Assembly: GCA_002452335.1 (NCBI GenBank)
Contig: DKFJ01000011.1
Location: forward strand, 20,477-84,476
Source of the DNA: Deferribacteraceae bacterium UBA6799
Lineage (GTDB): Bacteria > Chrysiogenota > Deferribacteres > Deferribacterales > Geovibrionaceae
Reading direction: 5' to 3'
Length of the DNA stretch: 64,000 nt
Below the pieces are notes generated by a model, which saw only the letters and a list, made by a program, of their open reading frames with translations, made no database searches and had not been told where the DNA came from. The position numbers and the translations under genes were made by a program. The stretch's first letter is position 1. The number at the start of each line of letters is the position of its first letter. Below are positions 26,492-35,582 of the stretch, piece by piece.

Positions 26492-27898
26492 ATGGCTGAA
26501 AACAAAGGCAAAATTGTTCAGGTTATCGGCCCTGTCGTCGACGTTAAGTTCGAGACAGGCCATCTTCCCGAAATCTACAATGCCCTCGAAGTTCAAGGTG
26601 ACGGCCGCGTGATAATTTGCGAGGTTGAACAGCACCTTGGTGAAAATATCGTACGTTCAGTTGCGATGACTTCTACAGACGGTCTTGTTAGAGGAGCGGA
26701 TGCTTTAGATACAGGCAAGCCTATATCTGCCCCCGTAGGCGATAAAGTGCTTAGACGTATCATCAACGTTACAGGCGACCCCGTGGATGAGAAGGGTCCT
26801 ATCGAGTGCAAAGAGCGCTGGCCTATCCACAGACCCGCCCCCGCTCTGGAAGATCAGGATACAGGTTACGAGATCCTCGAAACAGGTATCAAGGTTATCG
26901 ACCTTCTCGAGCCCTATACCAAGGGTGGTAAAACAGGTCTTTTCGGTGGTGCCGGCGTTGGTAAAACCGTTATCATTATGGAGCTTATTAACAACATCGC
27001 TAAGCAGCACGGCGGTTACTCAGTTTTCGCCGGTGTTGGTGAGCGTACTAGAGAGGGGAACGACCTGTACCTTGAAATGTCAGAATCAGGCGTTCTTGAT
27101 AAAGTTGCCCTGGTGTATGGACAGATGAACGAGCCCCCCGGCGCGCGTATGAGAGTTGCTCTGACAGGTCTTACAATCGCGGAATACTTCCGTGATGTTG
27201 AAGGTCAGGACGTGCTTCTTTTCGTAGACAACATCTTCCGTTTCTCTCAGGCCGGTTCAGAAGTTTCAGCGCTTCTGGGACGTATGCCCTCTGCGGTTGG
27301 TTACCAGCCTACACTGGGTACAGAGATGGGTGAGCTTCAGGAAAGGATTACATCTACATCCAAAGGATCTATTACATCTGTTCAGGCTGTATACGTTCCC
27401 GCGGACGACCTTACTGACCCCGCTCCCGCTACAACATTCGCACACCTTGACGCGACAACAGTTCTTTCACGTCAGATTGCGGAACTTGGTATTTACCCTG
27501 CGGTTGACCCGCTGGACTCTACATCCCGTATTCTTGACCCGCACATCGTTGGTCAGGAACACTATGATGTTGCCCGTGGTGTTCAGGCCGTTCTTCAGAG
27601 ATATAAAGAACTTCAGGATATTATCGCCATTCTCGGTATGGAAGAACTTTCTGAAGAAGATAAACAGACCGTTGCAAGAGCCAGAAAGATCCAGAGATTC
27701 CTTTCTCAGCCTTTCCACGTTGCTGAGCAGTTTACAGGTACACCCGGTAAATATGTTCCTCTGAAAGAGACTGTAAAAGCGTTTAAATCTCTCCTCGCTG
27801 GTGAAGTTGACCACCTGCCCGAGCAGGCGTTCTACATGGTCGGCGGACTTGATGAAGTTTTTGCTGCGGCTGAAAAACTCAAAGCAGGTAGCAAATAA
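26492..27898 (+). CDS. atpD: ATP synthase F1 subunit beta
   Basis: 468 residues, catalytic subunit. Walker A GGAGVGKT, catalytic 'GVGERTREGNDLY', Walker B 'VLLFVDNIFRF', and 'ALLGRMPSAVGYQPTL' signature. Its stop TAATG overlaps the atpC start by 1 bp. Codon use as in atpA. Confidence 0.99.
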   Translation: MAENKGKIVQVIGPVVDVKFETGHLPEIYNALEVQGDGRVIICEVEQHLGENIVRSVAMTSTDGLVRGADALDTGKPISAPVGDKVLRRIINVTGDPVDEKGPIECKERWPIHRPAPALEDQDTGYEILETGIKVIDLLEPYTKGGKTGLFGGAGVGKTVIIMELINNIAKQHGGYSVFAGVGERTREGNDLYLEMSESGVLDKVALVYGQMNEPPGARMRVALTGLTIAEYFRDVEGQDVLLFVDNIFRFSQAGSEVSALLGRMPSAVGYQPTLGTEMGELQERITSTSKGSITSVQAVYVPADDLTDPAPATTFAHLDATTVLSRQIAELGIYPAVDPLDSTSRILDPHIVGQEHYDVARGVQAVLQRYKELQDIIAILGMEELSEEDKQTVARARKIQRFLSQPFHVAEQFTGTPGKYVPLKETVKAFKSLLAGEVDHLPEQAFYMVGGLDEVFAAAEKLKAGSK

Positions 27899-28323
27899 TG
27901 GCAGAGACAATCAGGCTTGAACTTGTTACTCCGGTGAGACAAATACTCTCCGAAGATGTAGACGAAGTGATAGCACCCGGCGTTGAGGGCGATCTTGGCG
28001 TTCTGCCCGAACACGCACCTCTCCTTACGGCTTTGAGAGTAGGAGAGCTTGCATACAGAGTTAAAGGCAAGCTGGACTATGTAGCTATAGTCGGCGGAGG
28101 ATTCCTTGAAGTTAACGACAACAAGGTTATCGTGCTCGCTGACGATGCCGAACTTGGCCGTGAGATCGACCTTGATAAGGCTATTGAAAGAAAACTGAAA
28201 GCTGAAGCGGCTCTGGAACAGGAACGCAAAAGCGATGAGAAGAATTTCAAGGCTGTAGAGATCGAGCTTATGAAAGAGCTTATCCGAGTGCAGATCGCTG
28301 AGAAGTACAGAGGAGCCAAGTAA
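27898..28323 (+). CDS. atpC: ATP synthase F1 subunit epsilon
   Basis: 141 residues: N-terminal beta sandwich ('RQILSEDVDEVIAPGVEGDLGVLPEHAPL' read in parts) and a C-terminal helical hairpin rich in charged residues that can inhibit ATP hydrolysis. Last gene of the operon, followed by a strong terminator. Confidence 0.97.
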   Translation: MAETIRLELVTPVRQILSEDVDEVIAPGVEGDLGVLPEHAPLLTALRVGELAYRVKGKLDYVAIVGGGFLEVNDNKVIVLADDAELGREIDLDKAIERKLKAEAALEQERKSDEKNFKAVEIELMKELIRVQIAEKYRGAK

Positions 28324-28345
28324 CTTCTTTCACAAATAACTTATA

Positions 28346-28372
28346 AGGCAGACCCGAGGGTCTGCCTTTTTG
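28346..28372 (+). terminator. Terminator of the ATP synthase operon
   Basis: Perfect 10-bp stem AGGCAGACCC / GGGTCTGCCT with a GA loop and a T run. Confidence 0.93.
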
Positions 28373-28389
28373 TTTTCAGGAGGCGTGAT

Positions 28390-28998
28390 ATGACCATTCA
28401 TTCTTCAATAGCTTTTGTGCTGGCACTGTCGCTGTTTGTGGCGAGCCCCGGTCCGGGGATGCTGGGCTGTATGGCGCAGAGTATGAAAAACGGGCTGAAA
28501 AGCGCCGCATATTATATCTTCGGGATGATCTGCGGGGATATGGTATATCTTCTGTTCGCTGTCTTTGGTCTGGCAGTCATGGCTAATATTCTTGGCAGTT
28601 TCTTTTATATCGTCAGAGTCGCCGGCGGAATTTATCTGCTGTATCTCGGGTTTAAACTTCTGCTGTCAAAGAAGGAGAGCTCTGGTGATACCAGCCAGCC
28701 TACGATGAAAAACAGCTTTCTCACAGGGTATTTCATAACTGTCTCTAACCCTAAGGTTATAATCATGTACTGCGGCTTTCTGCCTAACTTCATGGATCTG
28801 TCTAAGCTGACGACAGCGGATATCTTCATAGTAGCGGGGCTGGTTGCAATGGTTATCTCCGTAATCATGGGGACATACGCTCTGATAGCTTATAAGACTG
28901 GGAAAGTGGTAACCAAGCATTCTGGGAAGGCTCTTAACAGGCTTGCCGGAGCGGTTCTAATTGGAATAGGAACACTGCTGATTCTGAAAAAAGCATAA
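28390..28998 (+). CDS. LysE/RhtB-family amino-acid exporter
   Basis: 202 residues with six hydrophobic segments. The family N-terminal motif is seen as 'SPGPGMLG', with a conserved 'YFITVSNPKVIIMY' in the fourth helix region. Exports amino acids or derivatives across the inner membrane; substrate not readable. Shine-Dalgarno AGGAGGC. Monocistronic between two terminators. Confidence 0.9.
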   Translation: MTIHSSIAFVLALSLFVASPGPGMLGCMAQSMKNGLKSAAYYIFGMICGDMVYLLFAVFGLAVMANILGSFFYIVRVAGGIYLLYLGFKLLLSKKESSGDTSQPTMKNSFLTGYFITVSNPKVIIMYCGFLPNFMDLSKLTTADIFIVAGLVAMVISVIMGTYALIAYKTGKVVTKHSGKALNRLAGAVLIGIGTLLILKKA

Positions 28999-29001
28999 AA
29001 A

Positions 29002-29025
29002 AAAGCCCGCATATCAGCGGGCTTT
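29002..29025. terminator. Bidirectional terminator (exporter / chemoreceptor)
   Basis: AAAGCCCGC / GCGGGCTTT, 9-bp stem with 6-nt loop, A run before it and T-rich sequence after it; serves the converging genes on both strands. Confidence 0.85.
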
Positions 29026-29048
29026 ATGATTTCATCTGAAGTAATTTT

Positions 29049-31319
29049 TTAAACCTTAAACTTATTCACCATTGACTGAAGACCGCTCGCGTCCTGTTCC
29101 TGAGAGGAGAGGGTATTGGTTACCTCCGCCAGAGCCGTGGTGCTCTCTTCCACACTGGAGGCCAGCGTCTGAATATCGCCGTTTACGGAATCTATTGTTG
29201 CCATCTGCTCTGTGATGGAGTGGTTGATGGCGGTGTTGGCATTCTCTATCTCGTTGACAGATGAAACGATGGTATCGAAAACTGAACTGGTCTGCTGCAT
29301 GATGTCCACACCTGCGTTGACAGAAGCTTCTGCGCTGTGCATGTTGGATGTGGCGGATTTTGTCTCAGACTGAAACTCGTTGATGATAGAGTATATCTCG
29401 CCTGTGGCGCTGGTGGTTCTTTCTGCCAGTTTTCTGACCTCGTCAGCCACAACGGCAAAACCTCTGCCCGCTTCTCCGGCTCTGGCTGCCTCTATGGCGG
29501 CATTAAGAGCCAGCAGGTTTGTCTGATCCGCTATATCGTTTATCACGTTTATAATATCCGCGATCTTGTCTGAGGATTCAGAAAGGTTGCTGATCGTTAC
29601 GCCCAGTTCCGCTGTCCTCTGCTTGATATCGCCTATCTTCTGAACGCTCTGAATTATCTTGTCTTTTCCTGTGGCGGTGACGTTGGCTGCCGCCTGCGCC
29701 TTGCTCATGGCTGACTGGCAGTTGTCCATGATCTCCATGGTTGTGGCGTTCAGCTCTTCCATGGCGCTGGCCACTCCGGAAATGTTGTGCGCCTGCTCGT
29801 TGAATGTCATGTTCAGCTCTTCGGTGGTGGACGCCAGATTGCTGGTGCCTCTCGCCACTGAGTCGGCAGAGTGCTGTACGTCACGGACTATGTTGCCCAC
29901 GTTTTCTATGAATTTATTAAAGTAGCCGGACAGTTCGCCTATTTCATCCTGGCTTGATACAGGGATTCTCTGGGTGAGGTCACCGTCGCCTGTGGCTATG
30001 TCCTTCGTGATAACGGTAAGATGCTTTATTTTGTTGATGACGATCATTTTTATGAAGAACAGCACCGCCGCTGTAGCTATCAATGTAACCAGAACGGAAG
30101 TGATGATGATCATATTTCTAAGGCTGTATGCCTTGCCGAGAGCTTCTTTCTTTGCCATTTCCATAATGATGCCGTAGCTGGTAGAAAAGAAAGGAACGGA
30201 GGTGTATGAAACAAGAACAGGCGTGCCGTCATAGGAAAGTGATTCCATGGAGCCTGTTTCTCCGGCAATTGCTTTTTCCGCCTGAGGAGTAGATATTTTC
30301 ATAGTGGCGATTGTGGTTCCGGCGGCTTTCACGTTTTCGTCAGTGATATTTTCAGCGAATCTGTTTACAGAGCGCATGTATCCGTCAGGACCGACAAGAT
30401 ATGACTGACCTGTCTCTCCGAGACCCGCATCTTTATATTTATCGTTAAAATTCATTATGCTGTTAATAACATCGGAGTTGATCTCGAATACCAGATATCC
30501 TATTGTCTCGCCGTCCACGGCAACCTGAGTTCCGGCGAAGGCGCTGGATTTATTAAGGCTGGGGATATAGGGAGCAAAATCCTCAAACAGCACCTGTTTG
30601 GAGGATAATTTGCTCATGCCCGCATAGAGTCTGCCGAGACCGGTATCCTTCATGAATCCATCATTCAGATTAGATCCCAGATCTATATCTTTGGCAACCG
30701 AATAGACCACGTTTCCGTCCATATCTATAAGGAATATGTCGAAAAGATTGAGTTCATTCAGAATACTTCTGAACTGGTGGTGATACTGCGAGTGGGTTGT
30801 GCAGTAAGAGCAGATATGGGATGCTCTTTCCATTTTCATCTTATCATTCTTATCAGGATTTTCCTGAATCATTATCTGCTGTATCAGCCTGCCTGTATAG
30901 CTGGATGGGAGATACTCGGCAGACAGTCTTTTCGGCTGGGAGTTCAGAACCTGATAGTTGACCTTATTTGTGAAGTCGCTGTCGTACATAGAGGTCAAAA
31001 GCGAATTCAGATCGGCTTCAGGTGTTTTGATATATTCGCCTATTTTGGCGAATCCGTCCGTGAAATCCTCCACAGCGACCATCGTGCCTTCCTGTGCGGC
31101 GACAACATTGAGCGAGGCGGTTATATTCTTTGCGTACATTTCAATAGCGTGGTACTGTGACTGGGAGATGGAGTCCAGCTTCATCAGGTTGCTCTCCAGA
31201 AGACTGGATTTACTGCTGCTGACTGAGACTATGGTGACTATAAGTGCGAGAGCGACAAGCCCCGCAAGAGTTATCGCTGTGAGTTTAAAACTAACGGACA
31301 TATTCCTGTTTTTTGCCAT
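29049..31319 (-). CDS. Methyl-accepting chemotaxis protein with large periplasmic sensor
   Basis: 756 residues. First membrane helix about 13-34, periplasmic sensor about 35-400 with Cache-like segments ('FDIFLIDMDGNVVYSV', 'GQSYLVGPDGYMRS'), second helix about 405-427, HAMP ('VITKDIATGDGDLTQRI'), then the signalling coiled coil with the invariant tip 'DQTNLLALNAAIEAARAGE'. No C-terminal CheR-binding pentapeptide. Odd: a periplasmic CSYC pair (Cys170/Cys173) amid many His residues, suggesting metal, haem or redox sensing. Ligand unknown. Confidence 0.92.
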   Translation of the reverse strand: MAKNRNMSVSFKLTAITLAGLVALALIVTIVSVSSSKSSLLESNLMKLDSISQSQYHAIEMYAKNITASLNVVAAQEGTMVAVEDFTDGFAKIGEYIKTPEADLNSLLTSMYDSDFTNKVNYQVLNSQPKRLSAEYLPSSYTGRLIQQIMIQENPDKNDKMKMERASHICSYCTTHSQYHHQFRSILNELNLFDIFLIDMDGNVVYSVAKDIDLGSNLNDGFMKDTGLGRLYAGMSKLSSKQVLFEDFAPYIPSLNKSSAFAGTQVAVDGETIGYLVFEINSDVINSIMNFNDKYKDAGLGETGQSYLVGPDGYMRSVNRFAENITDENVKAAGTTIATMKISTPQAEKAIAGETGSMESLSYDGTPVLVSYTSVPFFSTSYGIIMEMAKKEALGKAYSLRNMIIITSVLVTLIATAAVLFFIKMIVINKIKHLTVITKDIATGDGDLTQRIPVSSQDEIGELSGYFNKFIENVGNIVRDVQHSADSVARGTSNLASTTEELNMTFNEQAHNISGVASAMEELNATTMEIMDNCQSAMSKAQAAANVTATGKDKIIQSVQKIGDIKQRTAELGVTISNLSESSDKIADIINVINDIADQTNLLALNAAIEAARAGEAGRGFAVVADEVRKLAERTTSATGEIYSIINEFQSETKSATSNMHSAEASVNAGVDIMQQTSSVFDTIVSSVNEIENANTAINHSITEQMATIDSVNGDIQTLASSVEESTTALAEVTNTLSSQEQDASGLQSMVNKFKV

Positions 31320-31435
31320 TTAAGTTATCCTTGCGTAAATTGAAAATATTTATAACAATAGTTAATTAGCAACAACAATTATGTTACTCCTATAAAATAA
31401 TGTCAATACCAAAATATAACGGTGATTGTTTGATT

Positions 31436-32155
31436 ATGACCAGTATTGATACCATAATAACTGAAGATATTAAAATCTGTCAGCCTGTTAAAGGTTTTCG
31501 GTTTTCCACGGACGCCGTGTATCTCTCGTGGTTTGTAAGATCCTCACCCAGTCAGCATCTCATAGATATCGGCAGCGGCAGCGGAGTTATCTCTGCCATA
31601 CTGGCGAAAATGGGTAAGGCGGGCAGGATAGACGCTGTGGAAATGCAGGAAGAGATGGCTCAATGTTTAACTAAAACAATATCGCTTTCTAATATCCAGA
31701 ACACTGTTTCTTTATTGATAAAAGATATCAGAGAATACAGACCTGATTTTCAGTATGACGGGGCCGTCTGCAACCCTCCCTATCGTGATCCTTCATCCGG
31801 GCATGTTTCGAAGAATCCTACGGAGCTGAACGCGAGGTTTGCCACAACGATGAAAGCGGATGATGTTTTCGCTTTCTGCCGCAGTTTCCTTAAATTCGGC
31901 AGTCCGCTCTTTATGAGCTATGACGCCGATATGATGCCTGTGCTGTTCGAATCCGCCTTCAGGCACGGGTTTGAGGCGAAAAGGCTGATTCCGGTATGTC
32001 CGGATATTAATATGAAACCGAAGATCATACTGATGGAATTCAGAAAGGGCGGAAAGAGAGAGCTGTCGTTCGAAGCGCCCCTGTATCAGAAGATAAACGG
32101 AGAAGACAGCGAAACGCATAAAAAAATAATCGGGGGGCAATGGAATGATTTTTGA
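31436..32155 (+). CDS. SAM-dependent N6-adenine methyltransferase, TrmN6-like
   Basis: 239 residues from ATG 31436. The in-frame ATG 31400 is rejected because a TATAAA box ends just before it. Class I methyltransferase: SAM loop 'IDIGSGSGVISAILA', acidic 'DAVEMQEEM', catalytic 'CNPPYRDP' (NPPY, the N6-adenine signature). Closest named family is tRNA1(Val) A37 N6-methyltransferase (YfiC). The 3' end overlaps the next methyltransferase start by 11 bp, so the two are co-expressed. Confidence 0.82.
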   Translation: MTSIDTIITEDIKICQPVKGFRFSTDAVYLSWFVRSSPSQHLIDIGSGSGVISAILAKMGKAGRIDAVEMQEEMAQCLTKTISLSNIQNTVSLLIKDIREYRPDFQYDGAVCNPPYRDPSSGHVSKNPTELNARFATTMKADDVFAFCRSFLKFGSPLFMSYDADMMPVLFESAFRHGFEAKRLIPVCPDINMKPKIILMEFRKGGKRELSFEAPLYQKINGEDSETHKKIIGGQWNDF

Positions 32156-33308
32156 GACTTATATAAAGGACACTGCTTACGGCGGATACGGTGTGGGCAC
32201 TATGCCTGACGGACGTGTTATATTTCTTCCGCACACAGTGAAAGGCGATACTGTAAGCTGTAGTGTCACTGATGATAAAAAGAATTTCTGCTACGGAGAG
32301 ATGAAGAAACTGATAACTCCTTCGGAGCTCCGGGGCGAGCTTTACTGTCCGCATATCGGCGCATGCGGCGGCTGTGTCTTCGGGCATATAGCATATGGCG
32401 CTCAGGCTGATATCAAAAAGAACTTTGTCCTTGCCCAGCTGAACAGAGCGAAGCTGGAACTGCCGGAACCGGAGCTTTTTACCGCGGAGATAACAGAGTT
32501 CCGCAACAGAGCTACTTTCCGGATCAAAGACAGGCAGATAGGTTTTTATAAATTCAAGTCCAACGATTTTATCCCTGTGGATGCCTGCCCCGTGATAAAG
32601 ACCACGATGGTGGAAAAGGCGAAAGCGCTGGCGGCGGCAACAGACGGCGGCGATTATGCGCTGTATGTCACAGAGAATGAGAAGGGCGAGGCTCTGGGCA
32701 GAACAGACGCCGGAGTAGCTGATCTTTTCGGTTTCACCGGACTGAAGGCCGCCGGAAACGTTATGGGTGAGAGAACGATCACCTTCGAAACGAAATACGG
32801 CGTGTTCTATGCCGGTTTCGACACATTTCTTCAGGGGAACAGATATCTTTCGGAAAAACTTCAGGATTTCGTATATGAGAACAGCGCCGGCGGCACAGCT
32901 CTGGAGCTTTACTGCGGAGCCGGTTTTCTGACCCTGCCTCTGGCTAAGAGAGCGGATGATGTCACAGCGGCGGAGATATCGGCTCAGTCTGTGTCTCTGG
33001 GCAGGAAAGCCGGTCTGAAGAACGTCAGATGGTTTTCATCACCCAGCGAAGATCTGGTGGGAACACTGAAAGGCAGATTCTCCACCATAGTTGTAGACCC
33101 TCCCAGAACCGGACTGGATAAAAAAACAGCGGACTTTATCAAGAAATCAGGCGCGGAAAGGATCATATATATTTCATGCGGTCCGGATACTCTGGCTCGT
33201 GACATAAGCAGGATGAAGGATGTCTATATGATTGATAAACTGCGTATAATAGATATGTTTCCCGGTTCGTACCATGTGGAGAGTGCAGTTCTGCTTAAAA
33301 ATGTTTAA
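32145..33308 (+). CDS. RNA (uracil-5-)-methyltransferase, RumA/TrmA family
   Basis: 387 residues. N-terminal TRAM-like barrel, then an Fe-S cluster motif ('CPHIGACGGC' plus Cys of 'VDACPVIK'), the SAM motif 'LELYCGAGFLTLP', 'VDPPRTGLD' and catalytic Cys in 'IYISCGPDTLARD'. These features match m5U methyltransferases of 23S rRNA (RlmD/RlmC) more than tRNA TrmA, because the Fe-S cluster is present. Second gene of the RNA-modification pair. Confidence 0.88.
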   Translation: MIFETYIKDTAYGGYGVGTMPDGRVIFLPHTVKGDTVSCSVTDDKKNFCYGEMKKLITPSELRGELYCPHIGACGGCVFGHIAYGAQADIKKNFVLAQLNRAKLELPEPELFTAEITEFRNRATFRIKDRQIGFYKFKSNDFIPVDACPVIKTTMVEKAKALAAATDGGDYALYVTENEKGEALGRTDAGVADLFGFTGLKAAGNVMGERTITFETKYGVFYAGFDTFLQGNRYLSEKLQDFVYENSAGGTALELYCGAGFLTLPLAKRADDVTAAEISAQSVSLGRKAGLKNVRWFSSPSEDLVGTLKGRFSTIVVDPPRTGLDKKTADFIKKSGAERIIYISCGPDTLARDISRMKDVYMIDKLRIIDMFPGSYHVESAVLLKNV

Positions 33309-33366
33309 TGAAAATTAATTTTTATTGCGTTTGCTATCAATAGTTTAATCATGTCCATAATAGCTC

Positions 33367-33395
33367 TTGACTGTCAGGACAAGTTTAACTATCAT
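33367..33395 (+). promoter_or_regulatory. Promoter of the liv operon
   Basis: TTGACT at 33367-33372, 17-bp spacer, TATCAT at 33390-33395; initiation near 33402 gives a leader of about 30 nt with TAGGAGG before livK. Confidence 0.75.
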
Positions 33396-33433
33396 TTTCA
33401 TTTACGCTTAAAGAATTCTTTAGGAGGAAACTT

Positions 33434-34612
33434 ATGAAGAAATTGCTTCTGTTTGCCGTTATGGCGGCAATGTTTGTTTTTGCCGGATGCAGCCAGAAAC
33501 CGAAAGAAGAGGCCAAAGCTGAAGGCGAAACTCCCGCAGCCACAGAGCAGCCCGCTGCCGCTGAGGGCGGAGTTATCAAAATCGGCGTGGCAGGCGCGCA
33601 CTCAGGCGACCTTGCTTCCTATGGTATCCCCTCTCTGAAAGCCGCTGAGCTTGTTGTTAAACAAGTTAACGAAAAAGGCGGTCTCCTCGGTAAAAAAGTG
33701 GAACTCGTTCCCGCTGATGACGTTTGCAAACCCGAAGTAGCTGTAAGCTCAGCTAACAAACTTGTTTCCGAAGGCGTAGTAGCTGTTCTCGGACATATAT
33801 GCAGCGGCGCTACAAAAGCCGCTATGGGTACATATCTCGCAGCTAAAATACCCGTTATGTCTCCTTCTGCTACCAGCCCCGATCTTACAAAATCAGGCGA
33901 ATATCCTAACTTCTTCAGAACAATCGCTCCCGATGACGCTCAGGCAAGACTTGAGATCGACTTCGCGACAGATGTTCTGAAAGTCAGCAAAGTAGCTATA
34001 ATTCACGATAAAGGCGACTATGGTAAAGGACTCGCTGAATATGCCAAACAGTTCGCAGAAGCTGACGGCAAACTTCAGGTTGTTCTTTTCGAAGGTATCA
34101 CACCCGGAGCTGTTGACTACTCCGCCATCGTTCAGAAGATTAAACAATCAGGCGCTGAGGCTGTTATCTATGGCGGATATCACCCCGAGGCTTCTAAGAT
34201 CATCACTCTGATCGTTAAGAAAAAAGTTCCTGTAAAATTCATCTCTGATGACGGCGTTAAAGACGATACATTCATCAAAGTGGCAGGCACATTCGCTGAA
34301 GGCGTATATGCCACAGGACCCAAAGACACATCAACAAATCCTCTGACAATAGAAGCTACAAAACTTCATAAAGAAACATACGGCGAAGACCCCGGCGCAT
34401 TCTATCTGAACGCCTACACAGCTATGCTCGCTATCACAAACGCTATCGAGAAAGCAGGCTCCACAGATTATGACGCTGTAACCAACGCTCTGAGAACAGA
34501 ATATGTTGAAACACCCATCGGTAAAATCAAATTTGACGAAAAAGGCGATGCTATCGGTGCGGGCTTCTCTGTTTATCAGGTACAAAACGGCGTTTACGTA
34601 GAAATTCAATAA
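33434..34612 (+). CDS. livK: Branched-chain amino-acid ABC transporter, substrate-binding lipoprotein
   Basis: 392 residues. Lipoprotein signal with lipobox 'FAGC' (Cys19), then an Ala/Pro/Glu-rich tether and the two-lobe periplasmic binding fold starting 'IKIGVAGAHSGDLASYG'. Binds Leu/Ile/Val-type amino acids outside the inner membrane. Codon use is strongly biased (high expression). A hairpin follows the gene, so it is probably made in excess of the membrane components. Confidence 0.93.
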   Translation: MKKLLLFAVMAAMFVFAGCSQKPKEEAKAEGETPAATEQPAAAEGGVIKIGVAGAHSGDLASYGIPSLKAAELVVKQVNEKGGLLGKKVELVPADDVCKPEVAVSSANKLVSEGVVAVLGHICSGATKAAMGTYLAAKIPVMSPSATSPDLTKSGEYPNFFRTIAPDDAQARLEIDFATDVLKVSKVAIIHDKGDYGKGLAEYAKQFAEADGKLQVVLFEGITPGAVDYSAIVQKIKQSGAEAVIYGGYHPEASKIITLIVKKKVPVKFISDDGVKDDTFIKVAGTFAEGVYATGPKDTSTNPLTIEATKLHKETYGEDPGAFYLNAYTAMLAITNAIEKAGSTDYDAVTNALRTEYVETPIGKIKFDEKGDAIGAGFSVYQVQNGVYVEIQ

Positions 34613-34624
34613 TTTTCGATATAC

Positions 34625-34655
34625 AGGGAGCCTGTTTTCGGGCTCCCTTATTTCA
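34625..34655 (+). terminator. Intra-operon partial terminator/attenuator after livK
   Basis: 8-bp stem AGGGAGCC / GGCTCCCT with 8-nt loop followed by a weak TTATTTCATT tail. It likely stabilises the livK mRNA and lowers livHMGF expression. Confidence 0.75.
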
Positions 34656-34677
34656 TTAATTCAATTTAGAGGTCGGC

Positions 34678-35580
34678 ATGGATTATTTCCTTGAACTGTT
34701 CTTCGGGGGGCTCACCCGGGGCAGTATATATGCCCTTATAGCATTGGGATACACGATGGTATACGGCATAGTACAGCTTATTAACTTCGCCCACGGCGAG
34801 ATATATATGATAGGCGCTTTCACGGCTCTCATCGTGGCGAGCGTTCTGACATTTTACGGCGTCAACACTGTCGCCATACTGATACTCGCTTCCATCGTAG
34901 CGGTAATTTATTCGTCTGCTTACGGTTTCACCGTTGAAAAGATAGCGTACAAGCCTCTGCGCAACGCGCCCAGACTCTCTCCCCTCATCAGCGCTATCGG
35001 TATGTCAATCTTTTTACAGAACTATGTGCTGCTTGCTCAGACATCTGATTTCCTTCCTTTTCCCAGGCTTATCCCCCAGTTCCATTTCATGGAGCCGGTT
35101 TCACATATTTTCAGCTCGGCTGAGCTTGTTATCGTTGTCACCACTATGGTGGCGATGGTGCTTCTGACGCTCTTTATCAAGTTCACCAACCTCGGAAAGG
35201 CCATGAGAGCCACAGCTCAGGATAAGACAATGGCTCTTCTGATAGGCATAGACGTGGACAGGGTAATCTCCGCCACATTCATAATCGGTTCATCTCTGGC
35301 TGCTCTGGGAGGCGTTCTTATCGCCAGCCACATTGGTCAGATCAACTTCTATATAGGATTCATCGCCGGCATCAAGGCGTTCACCGCGGCGGTTCTGGGC
35401 GGCATCGGGAGCATCCCGGGTGCTGTGCTGGGGGCGCTCATCCTCGGATGGACAGAGAGCTTTGCCACCGGGTATGTATCCAGCGACTATGAAGACGTTT
35501 TCGCTTTCGCTCTTCTCGTGCTTATCCTGATATTCCGTCCCGCCGGGCTTCTGGGCAAGGCGGAGACTAAAAAGGTGTAA
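34678..35580 (+). CDS. livH: Branched-chain amino-acid ABC transporter, permease LivH
   Basis: 300 residues, about eight membrane spans. 'GSIYALIALGYTMVYGI' and 'INFAHGEIYMIGAF' are the LivH N-terminal signature; 'AVLGGIGSIPGAVLGA' is the cytoplasmic loop contacting the ATPase. Two bases before livM. Confidence 0.95.
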   Translation: MDYFLELFFGGLTRGSIYALIALGYTMVYGIVQLINFAHGEIYMIGAFTALIVASVLTFYGVNTVAILILASIVAVIYSSAYGFTVEKIAYKPLRNAPRLSPLISAIGMSIFLQNYVLLAQTSDFLPFPRLIPQFHFMEPVSHIFSSAELVIVVTTMVAMVLLTLFIKFTNLGKAMRATAQDKTMALLIGIDVDRVISATFIIGSSLAALGGVLIASHIGQINFYIGFIAGIKAFTAAVLGGIGSIPGAVLGALILGWTESFATGYVSSDYEDVFAFALLVLILIFRPAGLLGKAETKKV

Positions 35581-35582
35581 GC

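Noticed and set aside
31391..31435. ATG 31400 as start of the TrmN6-like gene and as another leaderless start
   Set aside because: The TATAAA box has no convincing -35 and initiation would fall after 31400; ATG 31436 fits the family N-terminus.
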